Part shown: in pieces, positions 20,261 to 28,500 of the stretch
Position numbering within the stretch: the stretch's first letter is position 1
Layout: the number at the start of each line of letters is the position of its first letter
Assembly (NCBI RefSeq): GCF_008704795.1
Contig: NZ_CP023690.1
Coordinates: forward strand, 7,822,501-7,886,500
DNA: 64,000 nt
Direction of reading: 5' to 3'
Origin: Streptomyces spectabilis
GTDB lineage: Bacteria; Actinomycetota; Actinomycetes; Streptomycetales; Streptomycetaceae
Program-made: the position numbers and the translations under genes
The notes under the pieces: generated by a model
Database searches by the model: none
Seen by the model: the letters and a program-made list of their open reading frames with translations, nothing else
Told to the model about the DNA's origin: nothing

Positions 20261-20968
20261 ATGTTCGGACGCGACAAGGCGCGCGCTGCGGCGCGCGACG
20301 CGACCCGGGACCAGGAAGGCCCCGGCGGCGCGGACCCCAGGGCCCTCAGCCGCAGCTTCGGCTGGCTGGCGCTGCTCGGCGCCGTCCTGGCCGTCGGCGG
20401 GCTCGTCGGCCTGGTCTACGCCGGGGTCGCCACTCTCACCTCGATGCTCCTGTTCGGCTGGCTGCTGCTCGTCGGCGGCATCGTGGCGCTGCTGCACGCC
20501 GTGCAGTCGCGGGGCACCAGCTTCTTCTGGCTCGGCGTGGTCGTCGCCGCGCTGAACCTCGCGGCGGGCGTCGTCGTCATCCGCAGGCCCGACGTGGCCG
20601 CCGAGGCGCTGACGATGTTCGCGGCGCTCCTCTTCCTCACCGGCGGGGTGTTCCGGCTTGTGGGCAGCCTGGTGGTGCGCGGCCCGCAGATGGCCGTGAC
20701 GCTGCTGCAAGGCGCCTTCGGCGTCCTGCTCGGCGTCCTCGTGCTCGCCGGGTGGCCGAGCAGCAGCCAGTACGTCATCGGCTGCTTCTTCTCGCTCGCG
20801 CTGCTCTTCGACGGCCTGGGACTGCTGGCCACGGGCATCGGCGCCCGGCGCATCATCAGCCTGGTGTCGGACCGCGTGGGCGCCGACGGCGGCGGGGCCC
20901 AGGAAGCCGTACAACCTGAAGAACCTGTGAAGGCAGCACAAGAAGGGCAGGACCAGTCGCGCAACTGA
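20261..20968 (+). CDS. HdeD-family (DUF308) membrane protein
   Basis: A 235-aa membrane protein with six predicted hydrophobic helices in three short hairpin repeats (first SFGWLALLGAVLAVGGLVGLVYAG region, then the LLFGWLLLVGGIVALLHAV region), as in HdeD. E. coli HdeD is linked to acid resistance; the role in actinomycetes is unknown. A ~30-residue charged N-terminus and a ~35-residue acidic C-terminal tail are cytoplasmic candidates. The ATG at 20261 has CGGAG upstream. No clear operon partner. Confidence 0.85.
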   Translation: MFGRDKARAAARDATRDQEGPGGADPRALSRSFGWLALLGAVLAVGGLVGLVYAGVATLTSMLLFGWLLLVGGIVALLHAVQSRGTSFFWLGVVVAALNLAAGVVVIRRPDVAAEALTMFAALLFLTGGVFRLVGSLVVRGPQMAVTLLQGAFGVLLGVLVLAGWPSSSQYVIGCFFSLALLFDGLGLLATGIGARRIISLVSDRVGADGGGAQEAVQPEEPVKAAQEGQDQSRN

Positions 20969-21061
20969 CGCCGCCATGCGGCCGCGATCAAATCCCGTCG
21001 ATACTCGCTGACTTCTGGTCAGTAGCGCGGTCCGGACCAGTGCGTTCCCAACACTCGACGT

Positions 21062-21574
21062 GTGGTGACAATCGAGCGCGAGGGCGGCGACCGGGCGATG
21101 GGGAACGACGGGAGGGCGCCGGGCCCGCTCCCCCGGGGCAGCGGGCGAGTGCCGTACGAAGGGGTGTGGCGGTTCACCGCGCCCGCCGTCGACGCGTCCG
21201 TGCCCCAGGCGCGGCACGCGGTGCGCGACCTGCTGGCGCGCCAGGGCGTACCGGCCCCCGACGAGCTGGTGCAGGGTCTGCTGTTGATCGTCTCCGAGCT
21301 GGTCACCAACGCGGTGCGGCACGCGGCGCTGCTGTCGCCCACGCTCGCCGTGGAGGTCGCGGTCGGCGCCGAGTGGGTGCGGGTGTCCGTCGAGGACAAC
21401 CACCCCTACCGCCCGACCGCCCTGGTGGCCGATCACGGCCAGACCGGCGGGCGCGGGCTGCTCCTGGTGCGGGAGATCACCCGCGAGGCGGGCGGCGCCT
21501 GCGACGTCGAGCACACGGCGAGCGGGGGCAAGGTCATCTGGGCGGCCCTGCCCCTGAAGCCGAACACCGCCTAG
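21062..21574 (+). CDS. Anti-sigma-type ATP-binding protein (HATPase_c, RsbW-like)
   Basis: A 170-aa protein with a single GHKL ATPase domain. SELVTNAVRHA (~80) is the N box, VSVEDNHPYRP (~115) the G1-like box, and GGRGLLLVREI (~132) the G2 box. Such small ATPases in Streptomyces are typically anti-sigma factors or antagonists in partner-switching, and there is no membrane or histidine-phosphoacceptor domain. The start is uncertain: GTG 21062, GTG 21065 and ATG 21099 are all in the early region. A perfect GGTCCGGACC palindrome lies at 21029-21038. No sigma factor gene is adjacent. Confidence 0.85.
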   Translation: MVTIEREGGDRAMGNDGRAPGPLPRGSGRVPYEGVWRFTAPAVDASVPQARHAVRDLLARQGVPAPDELVQGLLLIVSELVTNAVRHAALLSPTLAVEVAVGAEWVRVSVEDNHPYRPTALVADHGQTGGRGLLLVREITREAGGACDVEHTASGGKVIWAALPLKPNTA

Positions 21575-21595
21575 CGGCGCCGGGGGAGCGGCGGA

Positions 21596-22189
21596 CTACC
21601 AGCCCGCGCCCGGGCCCGTCAGCTCCTTGATGGCGGGCCGCGCCGCGTCCAGGACCGTCATGAACCACGCGGAGAACGGCCCCTTGGCGTGCCGCTCGGC
21701 CAGCTCGTCGGCCGTCACGAACACCGTCTCGCCCACCTCGGCCGGGTCCGGGCGCAGATCGGCCTGCACCATGCCGACGAACAGGTGGTTGTACTCCTGC
21801 TCCACCAGGCCCGACTCCGGGTCCGGGTGGTTGTAGCGGACCGTGCCCGCCTCGGCGAGCAGCGACGGGGAGACGCCCAGCTCCTCGAAGGTGCGCCGGG
21901 CCGCCGCCGCGAACGGCGCCTCGCCGGGGTACGGGTGGCCGCAGCAGGTGTTGGACCACACGCCGGGGGAGTGGTACTTGCCGAGCGCGCGCTGCTGGAG
22001 CAGCAGCCGCCCCTGCTCGTCGAAGAGGAAGACGGAGAACGCCCGGTGCAGCTGTCCGGGGGCCTGGTGCGCGGCCAGCTTCTCCGCCGTGCCGATGGTC
22101 CTGCCGTCCTCGTCGACGAGCTCGAGCATGATTGTCTCTCCGGTGCCGTTCGACGAGCTGTGCGCCGCGGTGGCAGGTGTGATCGGCAT
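21596..22189 (-). CDS. idi: Isopentenyl-diphosphate delta-isomerase, type I
   Basis: A 197-aa Nudix-fold enzyme interconverting IPP and DMAPP. KYHSPGVWSNTCCGHPYPGE (~70-90) contains metal-binding His and the catalytic Cys; RRTFEELG is the Nudix helix; QEYNHLFVG (~135) carries the catalytic Glu. Start ATG 22189 is chosen for the GAAGG 6-10 nt upstream; ATG 22195 is also possible. It is unlinked from the hopanoid operon by ~10 kb, but together with Dxs and IspG encoded there it completes part of the precursor supply. Length fits E. coli Idi (182 aa) plus a short N-terminal tail. Confidence 0.93.
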   Translation of the reverse strand: MPITPATAAHSSSNGTGETIMLELVDEDGRTIGTAEKLAAHQAPGQLHRAFSVFLFDEQGRLLLQQRALGKYHSPGVWSNTCCGHPYPGEAPFAAAARRTFEELGVSPSLLAEAGTVRYNHPDPESGLVEQEYNHLFVGMVQADLRPDPAEVGETVFVTADELAERHAKGPFSAWFMTVLDAARPAIKELTGPGAGW

Positions 22190-22568
22190 ACCCATCCTTC
22201 GCTTCGGTCTCGGAGCCCAAGTCTGCCGTACGACATCGGTGCGCCCGGCACTCCGGGGGCCCCGCATGTCCCGTCCGCAACGCTGCGAACACGTTGCGCG
22301 GCCGGGGCGCGGGCGGACGCCCGGCGCCGCCGCGGAGCCGATCGCGCCGCGCGGCCCGCCCGCCGGACCCGCCCGCCCGCCGGGCCCGTCAAGGACCAGC
22401 GCCGTCACCGGCCCGTCCAGGACCTCGAAACTTGGCTTGATCGCGTACCGCGACGCCGCACCGCGCCCGGTGGCCGGGGCGGCCCGGGACGAGGACCGGA
22501 TGCTCGCCGGGGGCGCGCACGGCGCGCGGGGCAGCGTGCGCCACCACAGAACCAGCGCCCGCGCGCTG
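22190..22568. other. 379-nt intergenic region, no supported gene
   Basis: It lies between idi and the upstream CDF gene, both on the minus strand. The idi frame stays open for 73 codons to an ATG at 22408 but encodes only Gly/Pro/Arg-rich sequence without a ribosome site, so I treat it as leader/promoter. I see no RNA motif. Confidence 0.6.
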
Positions 22569-23501
22569 TCAGTGACAGAGCTTCGGCTCGTGCTCCGCGT
22601 GGCCGCCGGGCTCCAGCTGGAACGTGCAGTGCTCGACGTCGAAGTGGTCGCCCAGGCAGCCCTGGAGGGCGTGCAGCATCTTCTCGTGGCCGACGGCGCT
22701 GAGCGTCTCGGGGCTCACCACGACGTGGGCGGAGAGCACCGGCATGCCCGAGGTGATGGTCCAGGCGTGCAGGTCGTGGACGTCCTCGACCCCGGGCAGG
22801 GCCAGGATGTGGCTCCGCACCTCGGCCATGTCCACGCCCTTGGGAGCCGCTTCCAGCAGGACGTTCAGGGTGTCCCGCAGCAGCTTCCAGGTGCGCGGCA
22901 CGATCATGAGGCCGATCACGATGGAGGCGATCGGGTCGGCGGCCTGCCAGCCGGTCAGCAGGATGACGACGGCCGACACCAGGACCGCCACCGAGCCGAG
23001 CGCGTCCGCGAGGACCTCCAGGAAGGCGCCGCGCACATTGAGGCTGTCCTTCTGGCCGCGCATCAGCAGGAGCAGCGAGACGAGGTTCGCCGCCAGGCCG
23101 ATGAGGCCGAAGACGATGGTCAGGCCGCCCGCGGTCTCGGACGGCGTGACGAACCGCTGGATCGCCTCGTACAGCACATAGCCGCCGACGCCGAGCAGGA
23201 GCAGACAGTTGGCGAGCGCGGCGAGGATCTCCGCGCGGGCGTAGCCGAAGGTGCGGCTGTCGCTCGCGGGGCGGCCCGCGAAGTGGATCGCGAGCAGCGC
23301 CATGCCGAGCCCGACGGCGTCGGTGGCCATGTGCGTCGCATCCGCGATCAGTGCGAGCGAATCCGCGACGACGCCGCCGACGATCTCCACCAGCATCACG
23401 GTGATGGTGATGGACAGGGCGATGCGCAGCCGGCCCTTGTAGCCGGCCGTCACGGTGCCGTTCGTCGGCGGCGCGTGGCCGTGGTCGTGTCCAGCCCCCA
23501 T
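22569..23501 (-). CDS. Cation diffusion facilitator (CDF) metal exporter
   Basis: A 310-aa CDF transporter with six membrane segments and a C-terminal ferredoxin-like cytoplasmic domain (from ~215). The N-terminus is His-rich (AGHDHGHAPP), a likely metal shuttle. TM2 has ADATHMATD, the HxxxD zinc-site half. The TM5 counterpart reads LEVLADALGS, so it is ExxxD where E. coli ZitB has HxxxD. The protein ends in more His (HAEHEPKLCH). Start ATG 23501 is favoured over one 17 codons upstream. Zinc is the family default, but the changed site leaves Cd, Co or Mn open. Confidence 0.9.
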   Translation of the reverse strand: MGAGHDHGHAPPTNGTVTAGYKGRLRIALSITITVMLVEIVGGVVADSLALIADATHMATDAVGLGMALLAIHFAGRPASDSRTFGYARAEILAALANCLLLLGVGGYVLYEAIQRFVTPSETAGGLTIVFGLIGLAANLVSLLLLMRGQKDSLNVRGAFLEVLADALGSVAVLVSAVVILLTGWQAADPIASIVIGLMIVPRTWKLLRDTLNVLLEAAPKGVDMAEVRSHILALPGVEDVHDLHAWTITSGMPVLSAHVVVSPETLSAVGHEKMLHALQGCLGDHFDVEHCTFQLEPGGHAEHEPKLCH

Positions 23502-23634
23502 CGCGTGGTCCTCCGGATCCGTAGGGTGCCGCCGTCCCGTGGCGGCGATCACAGTGAACTACGGGTGGGGGGTATCTGGCAACGCGACCCTGAACACCGT
23601 TGTCATATGCGCTGGCCTGCGAAAACGGTCCGCG

Positions 23635-24624
23635 TCAGAGGGGCCGGGCGGGTCCGGCCTCCGGATGGCGCAGACACCAGCCCGCCCACGCCGAAGCCAC
23701 CATCTCGCGCACCCCGAGCCCGGCCGTGAAGCCCAGCTCCCGCGCCGCGAGCCGGACGTCGGCGACCGCGCGCGGCGCGTCGCCCGCCCGGCGCGGCTCC
23801 ACCAGCGGCGCGCGGGTGTCCCCGGTGACCTCGCCGATGACGGTGAGGAGTTCGCGTACGGAAACACCTTCGCCGCGGCCGATGTTCACCGTCAGATCGG
23901 TGCCGGGCGCGGCCGTCCTGCGCGCGGCCGCGAGGTGCGCCGCGGCCAGGTCCTGCACGTGCACGTAGTCGCGCACGCAGGTGCCGTCCGGCGTGGGGTG
24001 GTCGGTGCCGAAGACGCGCGGCGCCTCACCGCGCGTGAGCCGGTCGAAGACCATCGGGACCACGTTGAAGACCCCGGTGTCCGCGAGCTCGGGCGCCGCG
24101 GCCCCCGCCACGTTGAAGTACCTGAGGCAGGTCGTGGCGATCCCGTGCGCCCGCCCCGTGGCCCGGACCAGCCACTCCCCGGCCAGCTTCGTCTCGCCGT
24201 ACGGGCTGACCGGCGCGCACGGGGTGTCCTCGGAGATCGTCTCGGCCGCGGGCGGATCCCCGTACACCGCGGCCGACGAGGAGAAGACGAACCGCCGGAT
24301 CCCGGCCGCGGCCACCGCGTCCAGGAGCGTCACCAGGCCCCCGACGTTCTCCCGGTAGTAGCGCAGCGGCTGCGCCACGGACTCCCCGACCTGCTTGCGG
24401 GCCGCCAGATGCACCACACCCGTCACCGCGTGCTCCGCGAGCACCCGCCGGAGCAGCTCGCCGTCGAGCGAGGAGCCCCGTACGAGGGGGACGTCCGGGG
24501 GCAGCCGCTCCGGTATCCCGGACGACACGTCGTCGAGGGCGACCACCCGCTCCCCGGCGCCGGTCATCGCCCGCGCCACGTGTGCCCCGATATATCCCGC
24601 TCCACCTGTGATCAGCCATGTCAT
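23635..24624 (-). CDS. galE: UDP-glucose 4-epimerase (extended SDR)
   Basis: A 329-aa NAD-dependent extended short-chain dehydrogenase. MTWLITGGAGYIGAHVARA at the N-terminus is the nucleotide fold. SSSAAVYG (~115) and SPYGETK (~140) provide the catalytic Ser and YxxxK pair. LRYFNVAGA and DGTCVRDYVHVQDLA are GalE hallmarks. The frame is open 87 codons upstream of ATG 24624 but without family similarity. It is divergent from the glycopolymer island and could supply UDP-galactose to it, which is inference. UDP-glucuronate or N-acetyl variants cannot be excluded. Confidence 0.9.
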   Translation of the reverse strand: MTWLITGGAGYIGAHVARAMTGAGERVVALDDVSSGIPERLPPDVPLVRGSSLDGELLRRVLAEHAVTGVVHLAARKQVGESVAQPLRYYRENVGGLVTLLDAVAAAGIRRFVFSSSAAVYGDPPAAETISEDTPCAPVSPYGETKLAGEWLVRATGRAHGIATTCLRYFNVAGAAAPELADTGVFNVVPMVFDRLTRGEAPRVFGTDHPTPDGTCVRDYVHVQDLAAAHLAAARRTAAPGTDLTVNIGRGEGVSVRELLTVIGEVTGDTRAPLVEPRRAGDAPRAVADVRLAARELGFTAGLGVREMVASAWAGWCLRHPEAGPARPL

Positions 24625-24899
24625 GGGCGTCCACCTTAGGCGGGCTTGGGCGGTTCGGTGCCGCGCGGTTTGTGGCCGCGGGCCGCCATCGACGATGATG
24701 ATCGTGGCGATCAAGGGCGGAGCGGCCCGTGCCGCCCCCTGCAGATCGGGCTGATCGGGGCGTGAACGGGCGGTGAACGCCCGCTTCCCATCATCCGATA
24801 GCCTCTGCCGACATGCCGCCCGGCCGCATCCGGCGAGGGCGCCCCCCGTCACGCATGTGCCCGCGCGAGCCGCGCCGGGAATCAAGGAGTGAGTTCGTC
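24625..24899. other. Divergent promoter region galE / glycopolymer island
   Basis: It contains a small perfect hairpin GGGCGgtgaaCGCCC and a possible promoter, TGAACG (24774-24779), 17 nt, GATAGC (24797-24802), reading toward the island. Both are weak. AAGGAG at 24884-24889 is the likely ribosome site for the next gene. Confidence 0.35.
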
Positions 24900-26699
24900 C
24901 TGTCGACCGCCATCCTCACCGGCCAGCCGGTGCCCGGCTCGCCCCTCGAAGGCGATCTGCGGTCCCTGGGCTTCGACGTGCGGACCGCCAGGGACGCGGC
25001 CGACGCGGAGACGCTCGTGCGGGCCGTCCCCGCCGACCAGCGCGTCGCCGTCGTCGACACCCGCTTCGTCGGTCACGTCCACGCCCTGCGCCTCGGCCTG
25101 ACCGACCCGCGCTTCGCCGCGGCCGCCGTGCCCGGCGCCGTCACCGCCAAGCCCGAGGCCCGCGGCGCGCTCACGCGCGCGCTGCGCACGGCCGTCGGCG
25201 CGGGCGGCGGGCCCGTCGCGGTCGTGCCGGACGCCGTGCCCGACCAGCTCGCCCAGGCCCTCGAAGCCGCCGACGTCGACGTGTACCGGCCCGAGCTCGG
25301 CACCCTCGTCGCGGCCGTGCCCACCGACCCCGAGACCCGCAACGCCGCCCGCCAGGCCGTCGCCGCCGTCGACGACGAGGCCGTACGCCTGCGCAGCGCG
25401 GTCAAGGCCAGGGACGGCTTCTTCACCACGTACTGCATCAGCCCGTACTCGCGCTACCTCGCGCGCTGGTGCGCCCGGCGCGGCCTCACCCCGAACCAGG
25501 TCACGACCGCCTCGCTGCTCGTCGCCCTGATCGCGGCGGGCTGCGCGGCCACCGGCACCCGCGGCGGCTTCGTGGCCGCGGGCCTCCTGCTGCTCTTCTC
25601 CTTCGTCCTGGACTGCACGGACGGCCAGCTCGCGCGGTACTCCCTGCAGTACTCGACGCTCGGTGCCTGGCTGGACGCGACCTTCGACCGGGCCAAGGAG
25701 TACGCGTACTACGCGGGCCTCGCGCTCGGCGCGGCTCGCGGCGGTGATGACGTCTGGGCCCTCGCGCTCGGCGCGATGATCCTCCAGACCTGCCGCCACG
25801 TCGTGGACTTCTCCTTCAACGAGGCCAACCACGACGCGACCGCCAACACCAGCCCCACCGCCGCCCTCTCCGACAAGCTCGACAGCCGCGGCTGGACGGT
25901 GTGGGCGCGCCGCATGATCGTGCTGCCCATCGGGGAGCGCTGGGCCCTGATCGCCGTACTGACCGCGCTCACCACCCCGCGCGTCACGTTCGTCGTGCTC
26001 CTGATCGGCTGCGGGCTCGCCGCCTGCTACACCACCGCGGGCCGCGTCCTGCGCTCCCTGACCCGCAGGGCCGAGCGCACCGACCGGGCCGCCACGGCCC
26101 TGGCGGACCTCGCCGACACCGGGCCCTTCGCGGGCGCGCTCGCCACGCTCCGGGGCGTCCCGGCACTCGCCCCGGTCCTCGCCCTCGCGGGCGGCGCGGC
26201 CGTCGTCGCCACCTCCGCCCTGACGTCCTTCGGCAGCCCCTGGCCGGTCATCGCCGCCGCCGGATACGTGATCACTTCGGGTCTGGCCGTCGCGCGCCCC
26301 CTCAAGGGCGCCCTCGACTGGCTCGTCCCGCCCTTCCTGCGCGCCGCCGAATACGGCACAGTCCTGGTACTGGCCGCCAAAGCGGACGTGAACGGAGCCC
26401 TTCCCGCGGCTTTCGGCCTGGTGGCCGCGGTCGCCTACCATCACTACGACACCGTGTACCGCATTCGCGGTGTCGTCGCGCCGCCGCGCTGGCTGGCGCG
26501 GGTGATCGGCGGGCACGAGGGCAGGACCTTCGCGGTCACCGTCGCCGCCGCCCTGCTGACAAACACAGATTTCACCGTCGCGCTCACGGCGCTCGCCGTG
26601 GCCGTGGCACTCGTGGTGCTCGTCGAGAGCATCCGCTTCTGGGTGACCGCGCACAACCGCGGCGCACCCGCCGTACACGATGAAGGAGAACCCGCATGA
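24900..26699 (+). CDS. CDP-alcohol phosphotransferase fusion, DIPPS-like with C-terminal membrane domain
   Basis: About 599 aa. Residues 1-~165 are a soluble alpha/beta region that I cannot assign confidently. Then SRYLARWCARRGLTPNQVT leads into a CDP-alcohol phosphotransferase domain with the complete motif: DCTDGQLAR, eight residues, GAWLDATFD (all four Asp). The remaining ~300 residues add roughly eight membrane helices with an Arg-rich loop; I recall this as DUF5941. The segment before the motif resembles the IPCT-DIPPS enzymes of thermophiles, in which a cytidylyltransferase domain precedes the transferase. No ATG fits well: AAGGAG precedes a CTG at 24900 followed by STAILTG, while ATG 24813 and 24855 lie upstream. 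The 3' end overlaps the next gene by ATGA. Confidence 0.82.
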   Translation: MSTAILTGQPVPGSPLEGDLRSLGFDVRTARDAADAETLVRAVPADQRVAVVDTRFVGHVHALRLGLTDPRFAAAAVPGAVTAKPEARGALTRALRTAVGAGGGPVAVVPDAVPDQLAQALEAADVDVYRPELGTLVAAVPTDPETRNAARQAVAAVDDEAVRLRSAVKARDGFFTTYCISPYSRYLARWCARRGLTPNQVTTASLLVALIAAGCAATGTRGGFVAAGLLLLFSFVLDCTDGQLARYSLQYSTLGAWLDATFDRAKEYAYYAGLALGAARGGDDVWALALGAMILQTCRHVVDFSFNEANHDATANTSPTAALSDKLDSRGWTVWARRMIVLPIGERWALIAVLTALTTPRVTFVVLLIGCGLAACYTTAGRVLRSLTRRAERTDRAATALADLADTGPFAGALATLRGVPALAPVLALAGGAAVVATSALTSFGSPWPVIAAAGYVITSGLAVARPLKGALDWLVPPFLRAAEYGTVLVLAAKADVNGALPAAFGLVAAVAYHHYDTVYRIRGVVAPPRWLARVIGGHEGRTFAVTVAAALLTNTDFTVALTALAVAVALVVLVESIRFWVTAHNRGAPAVHDEGEPA

Positions 26700-27448
26700 T
26701 CGGCCTCGTCCTGGCCGCCGGCGCCGGCCGGCGTCTGCGTCCCTACACCGAAACGCTGCCCAAGGCGCTGGTGCCCGTGGTGGGCGAGGGAACCGAGAAC
26801 GAGCTGGCCGTGCTCGACCTCACCCTGAAGAACTTCGCCGAGATCGGCCTGACCGAGGTCGCGATCATCGTCGGCTACCGCAAGGAAGCCGTCTACGACC
26901 GCAAGGACGCCCTCGAGGCGAAGTACGGCCTCAAGCTCACCCTCATCGACAACGACAAGGCCGAGGAGTGGAACAACGCCTACTCCCTGTGGTGCGGCCG
27001 TGACGCCCTCAAGCACAGCGTGATCCTCGCCAACGGCGACACCGTGCACCCGGTCTCCGTCGAGAAGACGCTGCTCGCCGCCCGCGGCGACGGCAAGAAG
27101 ATCATCCTGGCCCTCGACACGGTGAAGCAGCTCGCCGACGAGGAGATGAAGGTCGTCGTGGACCCCGAGAAGGGCGTCCAGAAGATCACCAAGCTGATGG
27201 ACCCGGCCGAGGCCACCGGTGAGTACATCGGCGTCACCCTCATCGAGGGCGAGGCCGCCGAGGAGCTCGCCGACGCCCTGAAGGCCACCTTCGAGCGCGA
27301 CCCCGACCTGTACTACGAGGACGGCTACCAGGAGCTCGTCAACCGCGGCTTCAAGGTCGACGTCGCGCCCATCGGCGACGTCACGTGGGTCGAGATCGAC
27401 AACCACGACGACCTCGCCAAGGGACGTGAGATCGCGTGCCAGTACTGA
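26696..27448 (+). CDS. Sugar/polyol-phosphate nucleotidyltransferase (LicC/IPCT-like)
   Basis: A 250-aa nucleotidyltransferase. The N-terminal signature is VLAAGAGRRLRPYTETLPKALV, giving the nucleotide-binding loop and Lys. EWNNAYSLW (~90) and ILANGDTVHP (~110, metal Asp) resemble choline-phosphate (LicC) and inositol-phosphate cytidylyltransferases more than RmlA. VTWVEIDNHDDLAKG near the C-terminus supplies a second metal Asp. Its ATG overlaps the upstream stop. Being sandwiched between two CDP-alcohol phosphotransferases suggests it makes the CDP-polyol they use; the exact polyol is unknown. Confidence 0.85.
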   Translation: MIGLVLAAGAGRRLRPYTETLPKALVPVVGEGTENELAVLDLTLKNFAEIGLTEVAIIVGYRKEAVYDRKDALEAKYGLKLTLIDNDKAEEWNNAYSLWCGRDALKHSVILANGDTVHPVSVEKTLLAARGDGKKIILALDTVKQLADEEMKVVVDPEKGVQKITKLMDPAEATGEYIGVTLIEGEAAEELADALKATFERDPDLYYEDGYQELVNRGFKVDVAPIGDVTWVEIDNHDDLAKGREIACQY

Positions 27449-28500
27449 CGAGGCTCATCCCCTCGCCGGTCGTCGTCGACATCCGGCCGGGGGCGTTGAA
27501 CGACCTGGCCGGTGTCCTCGCCGACCAGAGGATCTGCTCGTCGACCGGCAAGCTCGCCATCGCGATCAGCGGCGGCTCCGGCGCGGTCCTGCGGGGGCGG
27601 CTCGCGCCGTCGCTGCCGGGCGCCGAGTGGTTCGAGGTGGGCGGTGGCACGCTCGACGACGCCATCAAGCTCGCCGACGCCATGAAGAAGGGCCGCTACG
27701 ACGCGGTCGTCGGCCTCGGCGGCGGCAAGATCATCGACTGCGCCAAGTTCGCCGCGGCGCGCGTCGGCCTGCCGCTGGTCGCCGTCGCGACGAACCTGTC
27801 GCACGACGGCCTGTGCTCGCCCGTCGCGACCCTCGACAACGACGCGGGCCGCGGCTCGTACGGCGTGCCGAACCCGATCGCGGTCGTCATCGACCTCGAC
27901 GTCATCCGTGAGGCCCCGGTCCGCTTCGTCCGCTCCGGCATCGGCGACGCCCTGTCCAACATCTCCGCGGTCCGGGACTGGGAGCTCGCCGCCCGCGAGC
28001 GCGGCGAGGACATCGACGGCCTCGCCGCCGCGATGGCCCGCCAGGCGGGCGAGGCGGTCCTGCGCCACCCCGGCGGCGTCGGCGACGACAGCTTCCTCCA
28101 GGTGCTCGCCGAGGGCCTGGTCCTCACCGGCATCGCGATGTCCGTCTCGGGCGACTCCCGCCCGGCATCGGGCGCCTGCCACGAGATCAACCACGCCTTC
28201 GACCTGCTGTTCCCGAAGCGCGCGGCGAGCCACGGCGAGCAGTGCGGCCTCGGCGCCGCCTTCGCGATGCACCTGCGCGGTGCCCGCGAGGAGTCGGCGT
28301 TCATGGCCGAGGTCCTTCGCCGCCACGGCCTGCCCGTCCTGCCGGAGGAGATCGGCTTCACCGTGGACGAGTTCGTCCAGGTCGTGGAGTACGCGCCGCA
28401 GACCCGGCCGGGCCGTTACACGATCCTCGAGCACCTCAATCTGAACACCGACCAGATCAAGGACGCATACGCCGACTATGCCAAGGCCATCGGTAGCTGA
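27436..28500 (+). CDS. Iron-containing alcohol dehydrogenase, glycerol-1-phosphate-dehydrogenase-like
   Basis: A 354-aa member of the group that includes AraM/EgsA and archaeal G1P dehydrogenase. Gly-rich VGLGGGKIIDCAKFAA (~95) binds NAD(P). NLSHDGLCSPVA (~120), SGIGDALSN (~160), GACHEINHAFD (~245) and ASHGEQCG (~265) carry Asp/His metal ligands. The family reduces dihydroxyacetone phosphate or other keto-phosphates; a 2-deoxy-scyllo-inosose-like reaction is less likely from the motifs. GTG 27436 overlaps the previous gene by 13 nt. I infer that it provides the polyol phosphate activated by the upstream nucleotidyltransferase. Confidence 0.82.
   Translation: MPVLTRLIPSPVVVDIRPGALNDLAGVLADQRICSSTGKLAIAISGGSGAVLRGRLAPSLPGAEWFEVGGGTLDDAIKLADAMKKGRYDAVVGLGGGKIIDCAKFAAARVGLPLVAVATNLSHDGLCSPVATLDNDAGRGSYGVPNPIAVVIDLDVIREAPVRFVRSGIGDALSNISAVRDWELAARERGEDIDGLAAAMARQAGEAVLRHPGGVGDDSFLQVLAEGLVLTGIAMSVSGDSRPASGACHEINHAFDLLFPKRAASHGEQCGLGAAFAMHLRGAREESAFMAEVLRRHGLPVLPEEIGFTVDEFVQVVEYAPQTRPGRYTILEHLNLNTDQIKDAYADYAKAIGS

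Noticed and set aside
26696..27448. Assignment of the nucleotidyltransferase as RmlA/glucose-1-phosphate thymidylyltransferase
   Set aside because: The EWNNAYSLW and ANGDTVHP segments and the ~250-aa length fit LicC/IPCT-type cytidylyltransferases better, and no rml genes are nearby.
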